Source of the DNA: Haplomitrium mnioides
Taxonomy: Eukaryota; Marchantiophyta; Haplomitriopsida; Calobryales
Assembly (NCBI GenBank): GCA_049999725.1
Contig: JBNGIS010024437.1
Span: 1-64,000, forward strand
DNA length: 64,000 nucleotides
Direction: 5' to 3'
Every line of letters begins with the position of its first letter. The stretch's first letter is position 1. Below, piece after piece: positions 10,844-20,820 of this stretch. The position numbers were made by a program, and so were the translations under genes. The notes under the pieces are model-generated. The model was not told where the DNA came from. It was given only the letters and a program-made list of their open reading frames with translations, and did not search any database.

Positions 10844-11660
10844 GCAATTCGCAATCATATGACCAAGTTGTCGACAATAAAAACATCCTCCACTTTGGCA
10901 TAGGCGCTCATGTTCTACATCGGTAAGTGCCACTCTTTGCACTACATCAATCTCCATATATACATCCTCATTTACTGGCATACAAACATTTGGCAAAGCT
11001 TGTTGTAGGCATGGCTTAACTTCAATAGTTGCTAGTAGTGAGTCGTGTCATTCAGCCATGCATATTGCTTCTTCTAGTTGAGATGGCTCTCTCATTGTCA
11101 CTTCCATTCTAGTGCGAGGCTTCAATCCTTGAACAAAGCGATCTAAAGCTTCTCCCTTGCCTACATTAGAAATTTGCATAATGATATTTTGAAATTGTGT
11201 GAGATAGCTCTTCACCATGCCAAGTTGCTTCAATTCTGCCAATCAATCTCTTGCCACCTTTGGAGCATTTAGAGCCCTAAATCTTAAATTCACCACTTCT
11301 TTGAACTCTTGCCAAGACGCAATTGGAGCAACAAATCCACATTGAGCTTGCTCAATTTGATATCCCACTAAGTTTTTACCACTCCTTCTAATTGATTCGC
11401 AACAAATAAAGTTCTTCAACCATCCCTTCTTATGTTTGTAGCCTCAAAATATTGCTCACCATCGAACAAGAAATTCTCAACTATGCCAAGAACCGTCTTC
11501 CCACCATATGCTTTTGGTTTGAGAAACCGCACATGGCTTTCTTTTTCTTGAAAATATGCACTCTTCTCCATTTTCATTTGAACTTCTAGGAGGCAAAAAA
11601 GATGTTCAATTTGTTACTGCATTGCTTGCATCCTCGCTTCTTGATTCTTGGTTCCACCGA
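10844..11660 (-). pseudogene. G1 gag with intact zinc knuckle
   Basis: The CCHC zinc knuckle CFYCRQLGHMIANC (CX2CX4HX4C) is intact at 10844-10885. Upstream, frame 11048-11242 carries MVKSYLTQFQNIIMQI and EALDRFVQGLKPRTRMEV, typical retrotransposon gag. The position of the gag start, ATG in G6 at 39658, reads ACC here, so the start codon is lost, and stops interrupt the remainder. Gag forms the virus-like particle and the knuckle binds RNA. Confidence 0.85.
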
Positions 11661-11684
11661 AAAGAACCGTGGCTATGATACCAA

Positions 11685-12059
11685 TATAAAAGAACTCAAG
11701 AACCAACTTCCAAATAAGTAACAACTTCAAGATAACTCTAATAGAGCTACACAACTCAAGGCCAATAAGAAAACAAAAGCCAAGAGTGCTAGCCAAAGCT
11801 AAGCAACCAAATAGCCAAACCAAATTGAGAGGAACTCCATAATGAAGAGTGGGGCTATAAAGCCCCTTTATTTATACAAGAGAAGAGAGTGTCATCCCTT
11901 TTTTCACTTACAAGTCACTTGTAGTTTCAACCCTAAAACTCTAAAAGTAACTTTGAAGGCAAGTAGTTTTATCTCAACCCTAAAAGTGAACCTCTACCAA
12001 TTCCTTCACTCCTCTCTATTTTCTTATAAATAACACAACCCTATGCTTGTACTATTACA
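11685..12059 (-). repeat. LTR-a, 5' LTR of G1
   Basis: 375 bases, matching the other seven LTRs of this family. On the minus strand it starts tgtaatagtacaagc and ends ...tttata (TA instead of CA), followed by ttggtatcat, a decayed primer-binding site for initiator tRNA-Met. A TATA-type box (tataaata) lies about two fifths of the way in. Confidence 0.9.
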
Positions 12060-13445
12060 ATGTGTTTGTGAAGAGATGTATGCAAAGAAATCTATTTCTA
12101 CATCCAACTATGTTGATGAAGAGCTTGCATGCAAAGAGGTCTATTTCTACATCTGCCTATGTTGGTAAATAGCCTTCATGAAAAAGGTCTATTTCTACAT
12201 TTGTCTATGTTAGTGAAAAGATTGCATGAAAAGGGGTCTTTTTCTTCAACTATTTATGTTGGTGAATAGCTTGCATGCAAAGAGATCTATATCCGCAGAA
12301 GTCTATGTATGTCAATTACTCGAATGCAAATATGTCTACTTCTGTGGTTGTCTATGTTGGTGAATTGCTTGCATGTAAAGGATATTTTTCTATAGTCATT
12401 GATGTTTGTGAAGATCTTAAATGCCAAGAGGTCTATTTCTATAGCTGTATATGTTGGTCAATAGCTTGCATGTAGAGAGTTCTACTACTCTTGCTGTCTA
12501 TGTTGGTGATTAGTTTGCATAAAAAGGGGTCTCATTTTTTAGTTGTCTATAATAGTGAATAGCTTGCTTGCAAAGAGGTCAATTCCATACTTATCTTTGT
12601 TGGTAAATTGACTACATGCACATAGGTCTATTTCTACACTTGTCTTTGGTTGTGAATAGCTTGGATGTAGAGGGGTCTATATCCACATTTCTCTCTATAT
12701 GTGAATAACTTTCATGTAGAGGGTCTCTTTCCACACTTGTTTATATTGATGAATGACTTGTATGGAGAAAGGTCTATTTCTTATTGTACAACTATCTATG
12801 TTGGTGAAGAGTGTGCATGCAAAGCAGTCTATTCCTACAACCATCTATGTTTGTGAATAGCTTCTATGCAGAGGGGTCTATTTCTACATTCATTTATGTT
12901 GGTGGACAACTTGCATGCAGAGAGGTATGTTTCCACACTCGTCTATGTTAGTTAATAGCTTGCATGCAAATGGGTATATTTCTACACTCATCTCTGTTGG
13001 TGAATAGCTTGCATGCAGAGAGGTCTATTTCAAGACTTGTCTATGTTGGTGAAGAGCTTGCATGTAGAGGGGCTTATTTCTACACTCATCTATGTTGGTA
13101 AAGAACTTGCATGGAGAGGGGTTTATTTCTACACTAGAGTATGTTGGTGAATAGCTTGCATGTAGAAGAGTATATTTCTACATGTGTCTATGTAGGTGAT
13201 TAGCTTGCATGCAAAAGGGTCTATGTCCACGCTTGTCTATATTGGTGAATGGATCTCATAAAAAGGGTTCTCTATTGACAATCATCTATGTTAGTGAATA
13301 GCTTGCATGCAAAGGGGTCTATTTCTACAGTCATCTATGTTGGTGAATAACATGTATGCAAAGGGGTCTATTTCTATAGTCGTCTGTGTTGGTAGATAGC
13401 TTGCATGCAAAAGGGTGCATTTCTAAGACCTTTTATGTTGGTCTT
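12060..13445. repeat. 49-bp minisatellite, main block (about 28 units)
   Basis: Consensus by eye is tgttggtgaatagcttgcat, gcaaaggggtctatttctac, then about nine bases such as actcgtcta. Spacing is close to 49. Units differ from each other by several bases, with no long run of identical copies, so the array is old. It ends where a gypsy RNase H fragment starts. Open frames inside are incidental. Confidence 0.9.
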
Positions 13446-13735
13446 GTTTTAGTCTTGTTTTGGATTGTTTATACTACCAAAGTGTGGAGACGTTATATTT
13501 TGAAAATACATGTGCTTATATGCACATATCACAAGCCATTGCTACAAGAAATATAATTGGAAAATATGACAAGTAGCATCACGAATGGGAAGATCAATTG
13601 CAACTCTTTGATATCAAGCTAGAATATAAGCCTGGAAGGATCCACACCATTTTTGATGCATTGTCACAAAGGTCTGATCATCAAGTGAATACAATATAAG
13701 CGGTTAACAATAGTATATTACACTTAGATGAGGCT
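13446..13735 (+). pseudogene. Gypsy RNase H fragment G2
   Basis: Nucleotide and interrupted protein similarity to the end of RNase H and the following spacer of G6 (42256-42500): accaaagtgtggagac, tgggaagatcaattgcaact, gatgcattgtcacaa and atattacacttagatgag. Both sides are tandem repeats (49-bp and 97-bp arrays), so this about 290-base piece is an island. Confidence 0.8.
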
Positions 13736-14430
13736 TCTAATATACAGAACATGACAAGGGCTAGCTTCTAGTATATTGAACATGATAAGTAACTTGTAGT
13801 ACCCACATTATAAAACATGGTATAGCTTGGCTTATAGTATATGGAACATGACAAGGGCTAGCTTCTAGTATATTGAATATGATAAGTAACTTGTAATACC
13901 TACATCATGAAACATGGTAGAGCTTGGCTTCTAGTATATAGAACATCACAAAGGCAAGCTTCTAGTATAGCTTCTAGTATACTGAACATGATAAGTAACT
14001 TCTAATACCCACATCATGAAACATGGTATAGCTTGGCTTCTAGTATATAGAACATGACACAAAGGCTAGCTTCTAGTATATTGAACACGATAAGTAACTT
14101 GTAATACCCACATCATGAAACATGGTAGAGCCTGGCTTCTAGTATACAAAACATGACAAGGGCTAGCTTCTAGTATACTTAACATGATACGTAACTTGTA
14201 GTACCCACATCATGAAACATGGTAGAGTCTGGCTTCTAGTATATAGAACATGAAAAGGGCTAGCTTCTAGTATATTGAACATGATAAGTAACTTGTAATA
14301 CNNNNNNNNNNTATATTGAACATGATAAGTAACTTGTAATACCCACATCATGAAACATGGTAGAGCCTGGCTTCTAGTATATAGAACATGACAAGAGCTA
14401 GCTTCTAGTATACTGAACATGTCAAGTAAC
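13736..14430. repeat. 97-bp tandem repeat, about 7 units
   Basis: Each unit contains two similar halves: ctagcttctagtatattgaa + catgataagtaacttgtaat + acccacatcatgaaacatgg + tagagcttggcttctagtat + atagaacatgacaaggg. Copies are closely alike, so this array is younger than the 49-bp one. It starts in the gypsy fragment just upstream (aggcttctaatatacagaac). A 10-N gap interrupts it at 14302-14311. Confidence 0.9.
14302..14311. other. Assembly gap (10 N)
   Basis: The 31 bases before the gap (14271-14301) and after it (14312-14342) are the same sequence, starting tatattgaacatgataag. The gap therefore probably hides an overlap, or a wrong copy number of the 97-bp repeat. Confidence 0.9.
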
Positions 14431-15081
14431 TTGATAAAAACTACTTTCTATGATATCACGGTAAGAATTTGTAGGTTCTACCTTATAACATGTTATGGAC
14501 TAGCTTTAACTCAATAAAAGTTATCCTCTAAAATATATAGCATGGTCATGGCTAGCTTCTACTATAAGTAGTAAATAATTGATAGCCTTTAATGTTTGTA
14601 ACATGGTAAATGTAAGCTCTTAATGTCTATAACATTGTAAAAGTTAGCTTCCACTACAAGTAGTTCGATAAATGCTAACTTTTGACATACTATGATAACA
14701 ACTAGCTTACACTACAAGTAGTTTACTAAAAGCTAGTTTCTACATATGTAATAAAGTCACAACTAGCTTCTAGTACAAGTAGCTCAATGAAAGCTAGCTT
14801 CTAGCATATATAGCACATTGAAAGCATATTTCCACTACAGTTAAGTCAATATAGGTTGACTTATAACATTCAAAATATTGCACAAAGACTAGCTTTTACT
14901 ACAAGTAGTTCAGTAATGTCTAGCTTATAGCATATGTAGCATAATATGAGCTAGCTTTTGCTACAAAAGTAAAAGAGCATAAAGACGTACTCATAGAGAA
15001 AATGACTAAAGAGAATAAGACCAAATAAAATTTCAAGATACTGAATGTGCAAAGCAACCAAATATCAAACTATGGAACACA
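14431..15081. repeat. Degenerate repeat built on ctagcttctactacaagtag
   Basis: Phrases such as agctagcttctag, actacaagtagttcaataa and agcatatgtagcat recur irregularly. They share the ctagcttcta core of the 97-bp array but have drifted and vary in spacing. It runs up to the target-site duplication of G3. Confidence 0.7.
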
Positions 15082-15086
15082 AAAGA
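15082..15086 (+). other. Target-site duplication of G3, left copy
   Basis: The 5 bases aaaga directly before the 5' LTR are repeated directly after the 3' LTR (20396-20400). A 5-bp duplication is normal for Ty3/gypsy integration and shows that both element ends are original. Confidence 0.85.
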
Positions 15087-15465
15087 TGTAATAGTACAAG
15101 CATAAGGTTGTGTTATTTATAAGAAAATAGAGAGGAATGAAGGAAGTAGTACAAAGTCACTTTTAGGGTTGAGATCAGAGTACTTGCCTTCGAAGTCACT
15201 TTTAGTAGAGAGTCACTTCTAGGGTTGAAATTAGAAGTGACTTGTAAGTGAAGAAAGAGGGATGATCTTGTATAAATAGAAGGGCTTCTTAGCCCCACTC
15301 CTCATTCTGGAGTTCCTCTCGAATCACTTAGGTCATTTAGTTGCTTGGCTTTTGCTTGCACTCTTGGTCTTAGCTTGGATCTTGAGTTGCTTTTGGTTGA
15401 GGAACTCTATTAGAGTTCACTATGAGTTCTTAGTCATTTGGATTTGGTCAATGAGCTCTTTTGCA
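15087..15465 (+). repeat. LTR-b, 5' LTR of G3
   Basis: 379 bases from tgtaatagtacaag to ctcttttgca, with canonical TG...CA ends. Internally, the phrase gtcacttttagggttga recurs two or three times in the first half; this subrepeat varies in number between family members (LTR-g is longest at 470 bases). Confidence 0.95.
15271..15278 (+). promoter_or_regulatory. TATA box in LTR-b
   Basis: tataaata lies about 185 bases into the LTR and is kept in the other LTRs (for instance 20201-20208 in LTR-d). It is the expected core promoter for the element transcript. Confidence 0.7.
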
Positions 15466-15466
15466 C

Positions 15467-15481
15467 TGGTGTCAGAGCTAT
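15467..15481 (+). promoter_or_regulatory. Primer-binding site of G3 (tRNA-iMet type)
   Basis: tggtgtcagagctat follows the LTR after one base. The plant consensus complementary to the 3' end of initiator tRNA-Met is tggtatcagagc; here one base differs. G6 has ttggtattagagcta at 39626. Confidence 0.85.
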
Positions 15482-15505
15482 GGTTTGTTTTTGGTGGTGA
15501 GTTAC

Positions 15506-16140
15506 ATGGAGAATCAAGAGGCGGCAGTTCAAGCAATGGAATAATGACTTGAACATCTTTAACATCTTTTAGAAGGAAGAATAAAAGAAATAACAACTTT
15601 TTGAGAAGACGAGAGCTATGGGCAATTTCTTTTGCCAAAAAGCATATGATGGAAGAATGGTTTGTGGCACATTTGAGAGCTTCATATTCGATTGTGAGCA
15701 ATATTTTGAAGCTACAAATATTAGAAAAGATGGTCGATAAATTCTATTTGCGACAAGTTAATTAGAATGAGTTGCAAAGATTTGGTAGAGATATCAAGTA
15801 AAACAAGCACAATGTGGATTTGTTGCTCCTATTGTTTCTTGGTGTGAGTTCAAAGAAGATATGATTTCAAGATTTAGGACTGTAAATGCTTTAAAAGTAG
15901 CAAGAGATTGATTAGCTGAATTGAAGCAACTTGGTACAGTGAGAAGCTATGTTACACACTATCAGAATACAATTATATAAATTTCGAATATAAGATAAGA
16001 AGAAGCACTAGACTGCTTTGTTCGAGGATTGAAGTTTCGCATGAGAATAGAAGTTACTATGAAAGAGTCTATTCACTTAGAAGAAGAAATGAGTATGGCG
16101 GAGAGCATGACTCATTACTTACTATTATAGAAGCTAGACC
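15506..16140 (+). pseudogene. G3 gag, disrupted, zinc knuckle missing
   Basis: The ATG at 15506 gives MENQEAAVQAME and then a stop. Later parts are recognisable by comparison with G6: AYDGRMVCGTFESF near 15643, LKQLGTVRSYVTHYQNT near 15920, and EEALDCFVRGLKFRMRIEV near 16000. Directly after the gag C-terminal region the sequence passes into protease without the CFYC...C zinc knuckle present in G1, so about 150 or more bases are deleted. Confidence 0.8.
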
Positions 16141-16201
16141 TTGTCCTCAACTATTCGAACAACATACTCAAAACTTTGCAAGCTCTAATAGACTTAAAAT
16201 T

Positions 16202-16450
16202 TTGACAAGAATTCGAGGTACTTTGTTCCATCTTGATGATATGATTGAGGACCAATCTTGTAGAATGTTGGTGGATAGTGAGAGTTTTGAAAATTTTATA
16301 TCACTACGTTTTGCTAAGATAATCAAAGAAAAATTTAAGCCTATCAAGGAGAGTGTTGTGACTGTGGCCGATGGCCAAAAGTATGATGTGTTTTGCTCTC
16401 AAAAAGCATTCCTTCTAAGGATCAGAAAAGTGTACACGGAATCTATATAA
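16202..16450 (+). pseudogene. G3 aspartic protease
   Basis: 83 codons with RMLVDSESFENFISL and VVTVADGQKYDV. The family site normally reads LVDxGSxENF; here the glycine of the D-x-G catalytic triad is a glutamate (VDSES), so the enzyme would be inactive even without other damage. It would cleave the Gag-Pol polyprotein. Confidence 0.8.
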
Positions 16451-16828
16451 TTTGTTATTGCACATGTACAATATGACATCATTTTAAGGTTGTATTGGCT
16501 TGAAGATCGATTCGCTCAATTTGATTAGGCAAAGCGATGGATTCAAGTTACCTTACAATGTAAGAAATTTCTTTTGGGGTGTTCAATATCATTGGTTAAG
16601 AAGCCTAAATCAGTTCAGCATGTTAATTCAATGGAGTAAGAGTTGTCTATCTTTGCTATTTGGATCAAACCCATCATGAACTTGAGTAAAGTGAGGGGAA
16701 AAAGTACGCCTACCTCAATGATAGATGATATTTTGAAGGAGTTTGCATATGTGTTTCCGGAGGATTTGCCAAAAAGGTTGTCATATTCTCGTGGAATGTC
16801 TTTTCTTATTGAGTTGATACCGGGAAGT

Positions 16829-17228
16829 ACTCTTGTAAAAGAATCTCAAAGACCAAATCTAAATGAGTAAGAACTCATGGTGAGCTCTAATAGAGTTCTT
16901 CAACCAAAAGCAACTCAAGGTCCAAGCTAAGACCAAGAGTGCAAGCAAAAGCCAAGCAACCAAAGAACCCAAGTGATTCGAGAGGAACTCTAGAATGAGG
17001 AGTGGGGCTAACAAGCCCTTCTATTTATACAAGAGAAGAGGGTGTCATCCTTCTTTCTTCACTTACAAGTCACTTCTAATTTCAGCCCTAAAGGTGACTC
17101 TCTACCAAAAGTGACTTCAAAGACAAGTAATCCAATCTTAACCCTAAAAGTGACTCACTACCACTTCTTTCACTCCTCTCTATTTTCTTATAAATAGCAC
17201 AACCTTATGCTTGTACTATTACAACTCT
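16829..17228 (-). mobile_element. LTR-c, nested solo LTR with 5-bp target duplication
   Basis: The LTR proper is 16834-17223 (390 bases), minus orientation, flanked on both sides by actct (16829-16833 and 17224-17228). Removing it and one duplication rejoins the gypsy sequence gggaagtactct with ataataaacc, in register with gggaagtacgttttataatt in G6 (41210). It is therefore a clean insertion of a sister element reduced to one LTR by recombination. Its end carries tgtaaaagaatctcaaag. Confidence 0.95.
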
Positions 17229-17259
17229 ATATAATAAACCTATATATCGGTTATCACCA

Positions 17260-18364
17260 CAAGAATTAGAAGAGCTTTGAAAGACATTGACATATCTTTT
17301 TGAGAAGGATTTCATTCAATATAGTACTTTGCCTTGAGGAGCTCTAGTATTTTTTGTGTCAAAGAAAGATAGTGGATTTTGTTTTTGTATAGATTATCGA
17401 GGCTTAAACAATCAAACAGTGAAGAATACCTATCCTCTACCTTGTATTGATGATTTGTTAGATCAATTGAGTGGTGTGCGATTTTTTCTAAGTTGGATCT
17501 TCAAAGTATGGTTATTGGAAAATTCCTATCAAGCTAAGTGATGTGCTAAAGACGACTTTTTATACAAGGTATGGGCATTTTGAGTAGAAGGTTCTTACAT
17601 TTGGTCTTACTAATGTTCCGGAAATATTAATAGATCAAATGCATCTAGTTTTTGATGGTTTATTGGATGAGTCAGTGTTGGTGTTTTTGAACGATATACT
17701 TATCTTTAATAAAAATGAAGTTGAGTATCGTGATCATCTTAAAGAAGTATTGCAAAGACTACACAATTGGAATTTTTATTACAAGAAGTCCAAGTGTGAG
17801 TTTTGGAAGCAAGAGGTGACTTATCTAGAACATGAAGTGTCTGCGGATGGCATCAAAATAGAGGAAGAGAAGATTAAGAATATTACAGAGTGGCCAACAC
17901 CAAATGATGCAAAGGATGTTCGAGCTTTCAATGGATTGGCAAGTTCTTATCGAAGATTCATCCATTACTATGCTCATTTTGTTGGACCACTTATGGATCT
18001 GTTACGCAAGGAGACAAAGTTTCAATGGACGACCAAAGAGCAAGAGGTATTTCAACGACTCAAGGATGTGGTGTCTTCTCATCCATTTTTACAACCATAC
18101 AATCTAAATGCACATTATATAGTTGATTTTGATGCCTCTCATTTTGCTATTAGAGCAATGCTACAACAAGAGTTTGATGATGGACTTCATGCGATTGCCT
18201 TCGTGTCACGTTGGCTAAATGCAATGGAGAGAAATTATTTTACAAGGGATAGAGAGGAATTGGAAATGGTTAATGCTACCAAGGTTTGGAGACACTATCT
18301 TTTAGGAAAGCATGTACTTATGCGCACCAATCACAAAGCCTTGCTTCAATCAACTCACTTATAA
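17260..18364 (+). pseudogene. G3 reverse transcriptase and RNase H
   Basis: 17356-17541 carries [17 protein letters not shown] and [15 protein letters not shown] of the RT palm. After a frame break, 17639-18364 (241 codons) has VLVFLNDILIFNK, where the catalytic pair usually reads FLDDI; the first aspartate is now Asn. It continues with the thumb (CEFWKQEVTYLEHEV) and RNase H (HYIVDFDASHFAIRAML, YFTRDREELEMV, HYLLGKHVLMRTNHKAL). The lost Asp and the frame breaks make it inactive. Confidence 0.95.
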
Positions 18365-18367
18365 AAT

Positions 18368-19680
18368 ATGACAAGTTGTCATCATCGATGGGAAGATCAT
18401 CTACAACTCTTTGATATCAAGTTGGAGTATAAGCCAAGAAGGTTCCATACCATTCCTGATCCATTTTCACGAGGACCAGATTATTTACTAAATACATTGG
18501 AGGTTGCAAATGTTAGTATATTGCATCTTGATGAAGTAGTGACGACTTTCGACAAAAGTTACATGGAGATGCCTTCTTTCATCTAGTTCAAACACGTTTG
18601 ACGGTCAAAGATAGTGAGCATCATTTTTTTTATTTCAGATAATATTCTCTATCAAGTCTATCAAATATATACTCCACAAGATGATGCACTTTGAATGGCT
18701 CGTTTATAAGAAGTACATAACATTCCAATCTATAGGCCTCTTGGAGTAGACAAGACTATGGAGTTGCTTCAACACACTTGGTGGTGGCCAAACCTAGCTC
18801 AAGATGTTCGTGGCTTTGTTTATTCTTGTGAGAGTTGTCAACAAAACAAGACTTCAAATCAAAAACCAGATGGTCTTCTTCAACCATTACCGATTGCTAC
18901 TGCTTAGTGAGAACATGAAAGCTTAGATCTTGTCACTTTGCTTCCAACCACACCTCGTGAGTTTACTGCTATTGTTATGTTTGTGGATAAGCTAAGCAAA
19001 CAAATTCATCTAGCACCAACAATGGATATGGTGGATGCTCCACAATCGGCAATGATTTACTTTGATATAGTCTATCGATATCAAGGCATGCCAAAGGTAT
19101 TAATATCTGATAGAGATCCACGATTCACTAGAAAGATCTAGCAAAAGTTGTTCATACTTTTGGGTACCAAACTCTCTATGTCTGTTGCTTATCATCCTCA
19201 AACAGATGGGAAAATGGAACGTGCTAATTGCACTGTGGAGGATATGTTTCGCACATTCATCAATGTTCATCACACTGATTGGGATAGTTTCTTACCAGCC
19301 ATGAAGTTTGCCTACAACAACTCCAAGCAAGCAAGTATTGGGTTTTCTCCTTTCTTTCTTAATTCATATCAGCATCCTCTTGTTCTTGATGGTTTTCTTT
19401 CTCCTTCTTCTTCCAATTTTCCAAGTATTTCTACTTTTTTGTCTCGTTTATCTTCTTCCTTGCAAGATGCTTGCAAACATCTTATTGTTGGCAAAAAAAT
19501 ATACCGATAATCATCATCGTGATTGCTCTTATATTTTAGATGACTAAGTTATACTATTTACTCACAATCTCTCATTGTCTCTAAATACTCAAGTCCGTAA
19601 GTTATCTTTTGCTTAGATTGGTCCTTTCTCTATTTCTCAAGTTATTTCTCTCGTTGCTTATAAACTTGACCTTCCTCTTC
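18368..19680 (+). pseudogene. G3 integrase
   Basis: The end of RNase H (HHRWEDHLQLFDIKLEYKPR) leads into the zinc-binding domain near 18720-18850; the first histidine (HNIP) and CESCQQNK are kept, while the second histidine position reads RPL. The core runs from 18938: FVDKLSKQIHLAP, VLISDRDPRFTRK, then after a stop AYHPQTDGKMERANC. All three catalytic acids (D, D, E) are still visible, but stops at 18906, 19139 and beyond, and a frame change near 19500, break the protein. Confidence 0.9.
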
Positions 19681-19682
19681 AT

Positions 19683-19990
19683 ATGAAGATTCATCATGTG
19701 TTTCATGTCTCTAAGCTTAAGCTTTTTATTCCTAATCCATCTTCTTTTCCAAATCTAAATCAACTTCCTCCTCCGGTTGTTGTTCTTGATGATCATGAAG
19801 AATTTGAGGTGGACCAAATTTTGGAAAAAAGAGTTACCAAGCAAGGGCGGCATCTACAAGTTCAATACAAGGTTTTGTAGAAAGGCTATCCACTTTATGA
19901 TGATACTTGGAAACCTTCTTCAAATCTTGAGAATGCTCAAGAGGCTATTCAAATATTTGAAAGTTGTGGTAATAACGATGACATCATCGA
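19683..19990 (+). pseudogene. G3 integrase C-terminal region with chromodomain
   Basis: MKIHHVFHVSKLKLF is the usual integrase tail. It is followed by a chromodomain-like stretch: EEFEVDQILEKRVTKQ, LQVQYKVL, a stop, KGYPLYDDTWKPSSNL and NAQEAIQIFES. In chromoviruses this module directs integration to particular chromatin. The pattern of acidic start, KR, V-x-Y-K-V and KGYP...TW.P is clear although one stop (19878) interrupts it. Confidence 0.85.
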
Positions 19991-19992
19991 TT

Positions 19993-20003
19993 AGAAGGTG
20001 GGA
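19993..20003 (+). promoter_or_regulatory. Polypurine tract of G3
   Basis: agaaggtggga lies just upstream of the 3' LTR, the position required for priming second-strand synthesis. The equivalent in G5 is agaaggcaagga on the minus strand near 29130. Confidence 0.65.
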
Positions 20004-20006
20004 TTA

Positions 20007-20395
20007 TGTAATAGTACAAGCACAAGGTTGTGCTATTTATAAGGAAATAAAGAGTAGTGAAAGAAGTGGTACAGAGTCACTTTTAGGGTTTACATAAGAT
20101 TACTTACCTTTGAAGTCACTTTTAGTAGAGAGTTACTTTTAGGGTTGAGATTAGAAGTGACTTGTGAGTGAAGAGAGAGGGATGACACCCTATTCTCTTG
20201 TATAAATAAAAGGGTTACTTAGCCTTACTTCTCATTCTAGAGTTCCTCTCAAATCACTTGGGTTGTATGGTTGCTTGGCTTTTGCTTGCACTCTTGGTCT
20301 TAGCTTGAACGTTGCGTTGCCTTTGGTTGAAGAACTCTATTAGAGCTCACTAGGAGTTCTTATTCATTTGGATTTGGTTCTTGAGCTCTTTTACA
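20007..20395 (+). repeat. LTR-d, 3' LTR of G3
   Basis: 389 bases, tgtaatagtacaag to cttttaca, followed by the second aaaga duplication (20396-20400). TATA box at 20201-20208. Compared with LTR-b it retains the cctattctc segment before the TATA box that LTR-b has lost. Confidence 0.95.
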
Positions 20396-20599
20396 AAAGA
20401 GAACATAAACTAAAGCTTAAATAAATTGATAGCAACTGTGAAATGAGTAGTTGGCTAATGTAGCTCTATAAATTTCTTCAACTTCTAAGTCTAAACATAA
20501 CCTTATGACATCTTCCAGCCAAGAAGTAACCTTGTCTTACTTCTAGAACCTTGTCCACCATTTTCAAACAACCCACCATATTTAGAGAGCTACTATTGC

Positions 20600-20820
20600 C
20601 TTCAAACATCCCACTACATTTTGAGAGTTGCTACTTAATAATATTCTCGTCATTGTTGGCATTTTCAAACACTGGAATATCATCTTGAACATTGTCAATG
20701 TTGGAACACAACTTCTAAGCATTGTCATGAAACACACAATCTTTCCACAAAGCTTTGTATTCTTGTAGATAACAACCACGCTTGATATATCGCCTTGCCA
20801 AAAATGAGGTCAAAATTAGA
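20600..20820 (-). pseudogene. Gypsy chromodomain fragment
   Basis: Minus-strand translation in shifting frames gives YIKRGCYLQEYKALWKDCV, FHDNA, IDNVQDDIPVFENA. This parallels the G3 tail (RHLQVQYKVL, KGYPLYDDTW, NAQEAIQIFES) in order and spacing. It is more diverged than the other copies and has no attached LTR. The 200 bases between it and LTR-d hold nothing recognisable. Confidence 0.5.

Larger units (their letters stand above)
9430..12059 (-). mobile_element. Ty3/gypsy element G1, truncated, lacks RT and RNase H
   Basis: Minus-strand order: 5' LTR (12059-11685), gag with zinc knuckle, protease, short pre-RT linker, then integrase zinc-binding and core domains, ending abruptly near 9440. 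Reverse transcriptase and RNase H are absent: the linker (about 10073-10258) is followed directly by integrase sequence. There is no 3' LTR. The element abuts 49-bp minisatellite units on both sides. It belongs to the same family as G3, G5, G6 and G8. Confidence 0.85.
15087..20395 (+). mobile_element. Ty3/gypsy chromovirus G3, end-to-end, inactive
   Basis: 5309 bases: 5' LTR, tRNA-iMet primer site, gag, protease, reverse transcriptase, RNase H, integrase, C-terminal chromodomain, polypurine tract, 3' LTR. RT before integrase defines Ty3/gypsy and the chromodomain defines a chromovirus. The two LTRs differ at very roughly one base in ten by eye, so the insertion is old. Gag and pol have numerous stops, the zinc knuckle is missing, and a solo LTR of the same family has inserted between protease and reverse transcriptase. 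Confidence 0.95.

Noticed and set aside
12060-13445. CRISPR-like array
   Set aside because: Units are contiguous tandem repeats of about 49 bases without unique spacers, in a plant retroelement context.
15467-15481. tRNA-like match (tggtgtcagagct)
   Set aside because: It is a retroelement primer-binding site complementary to a tRNA end, not a tRNA gene; no cloverleaf could be formed around it.
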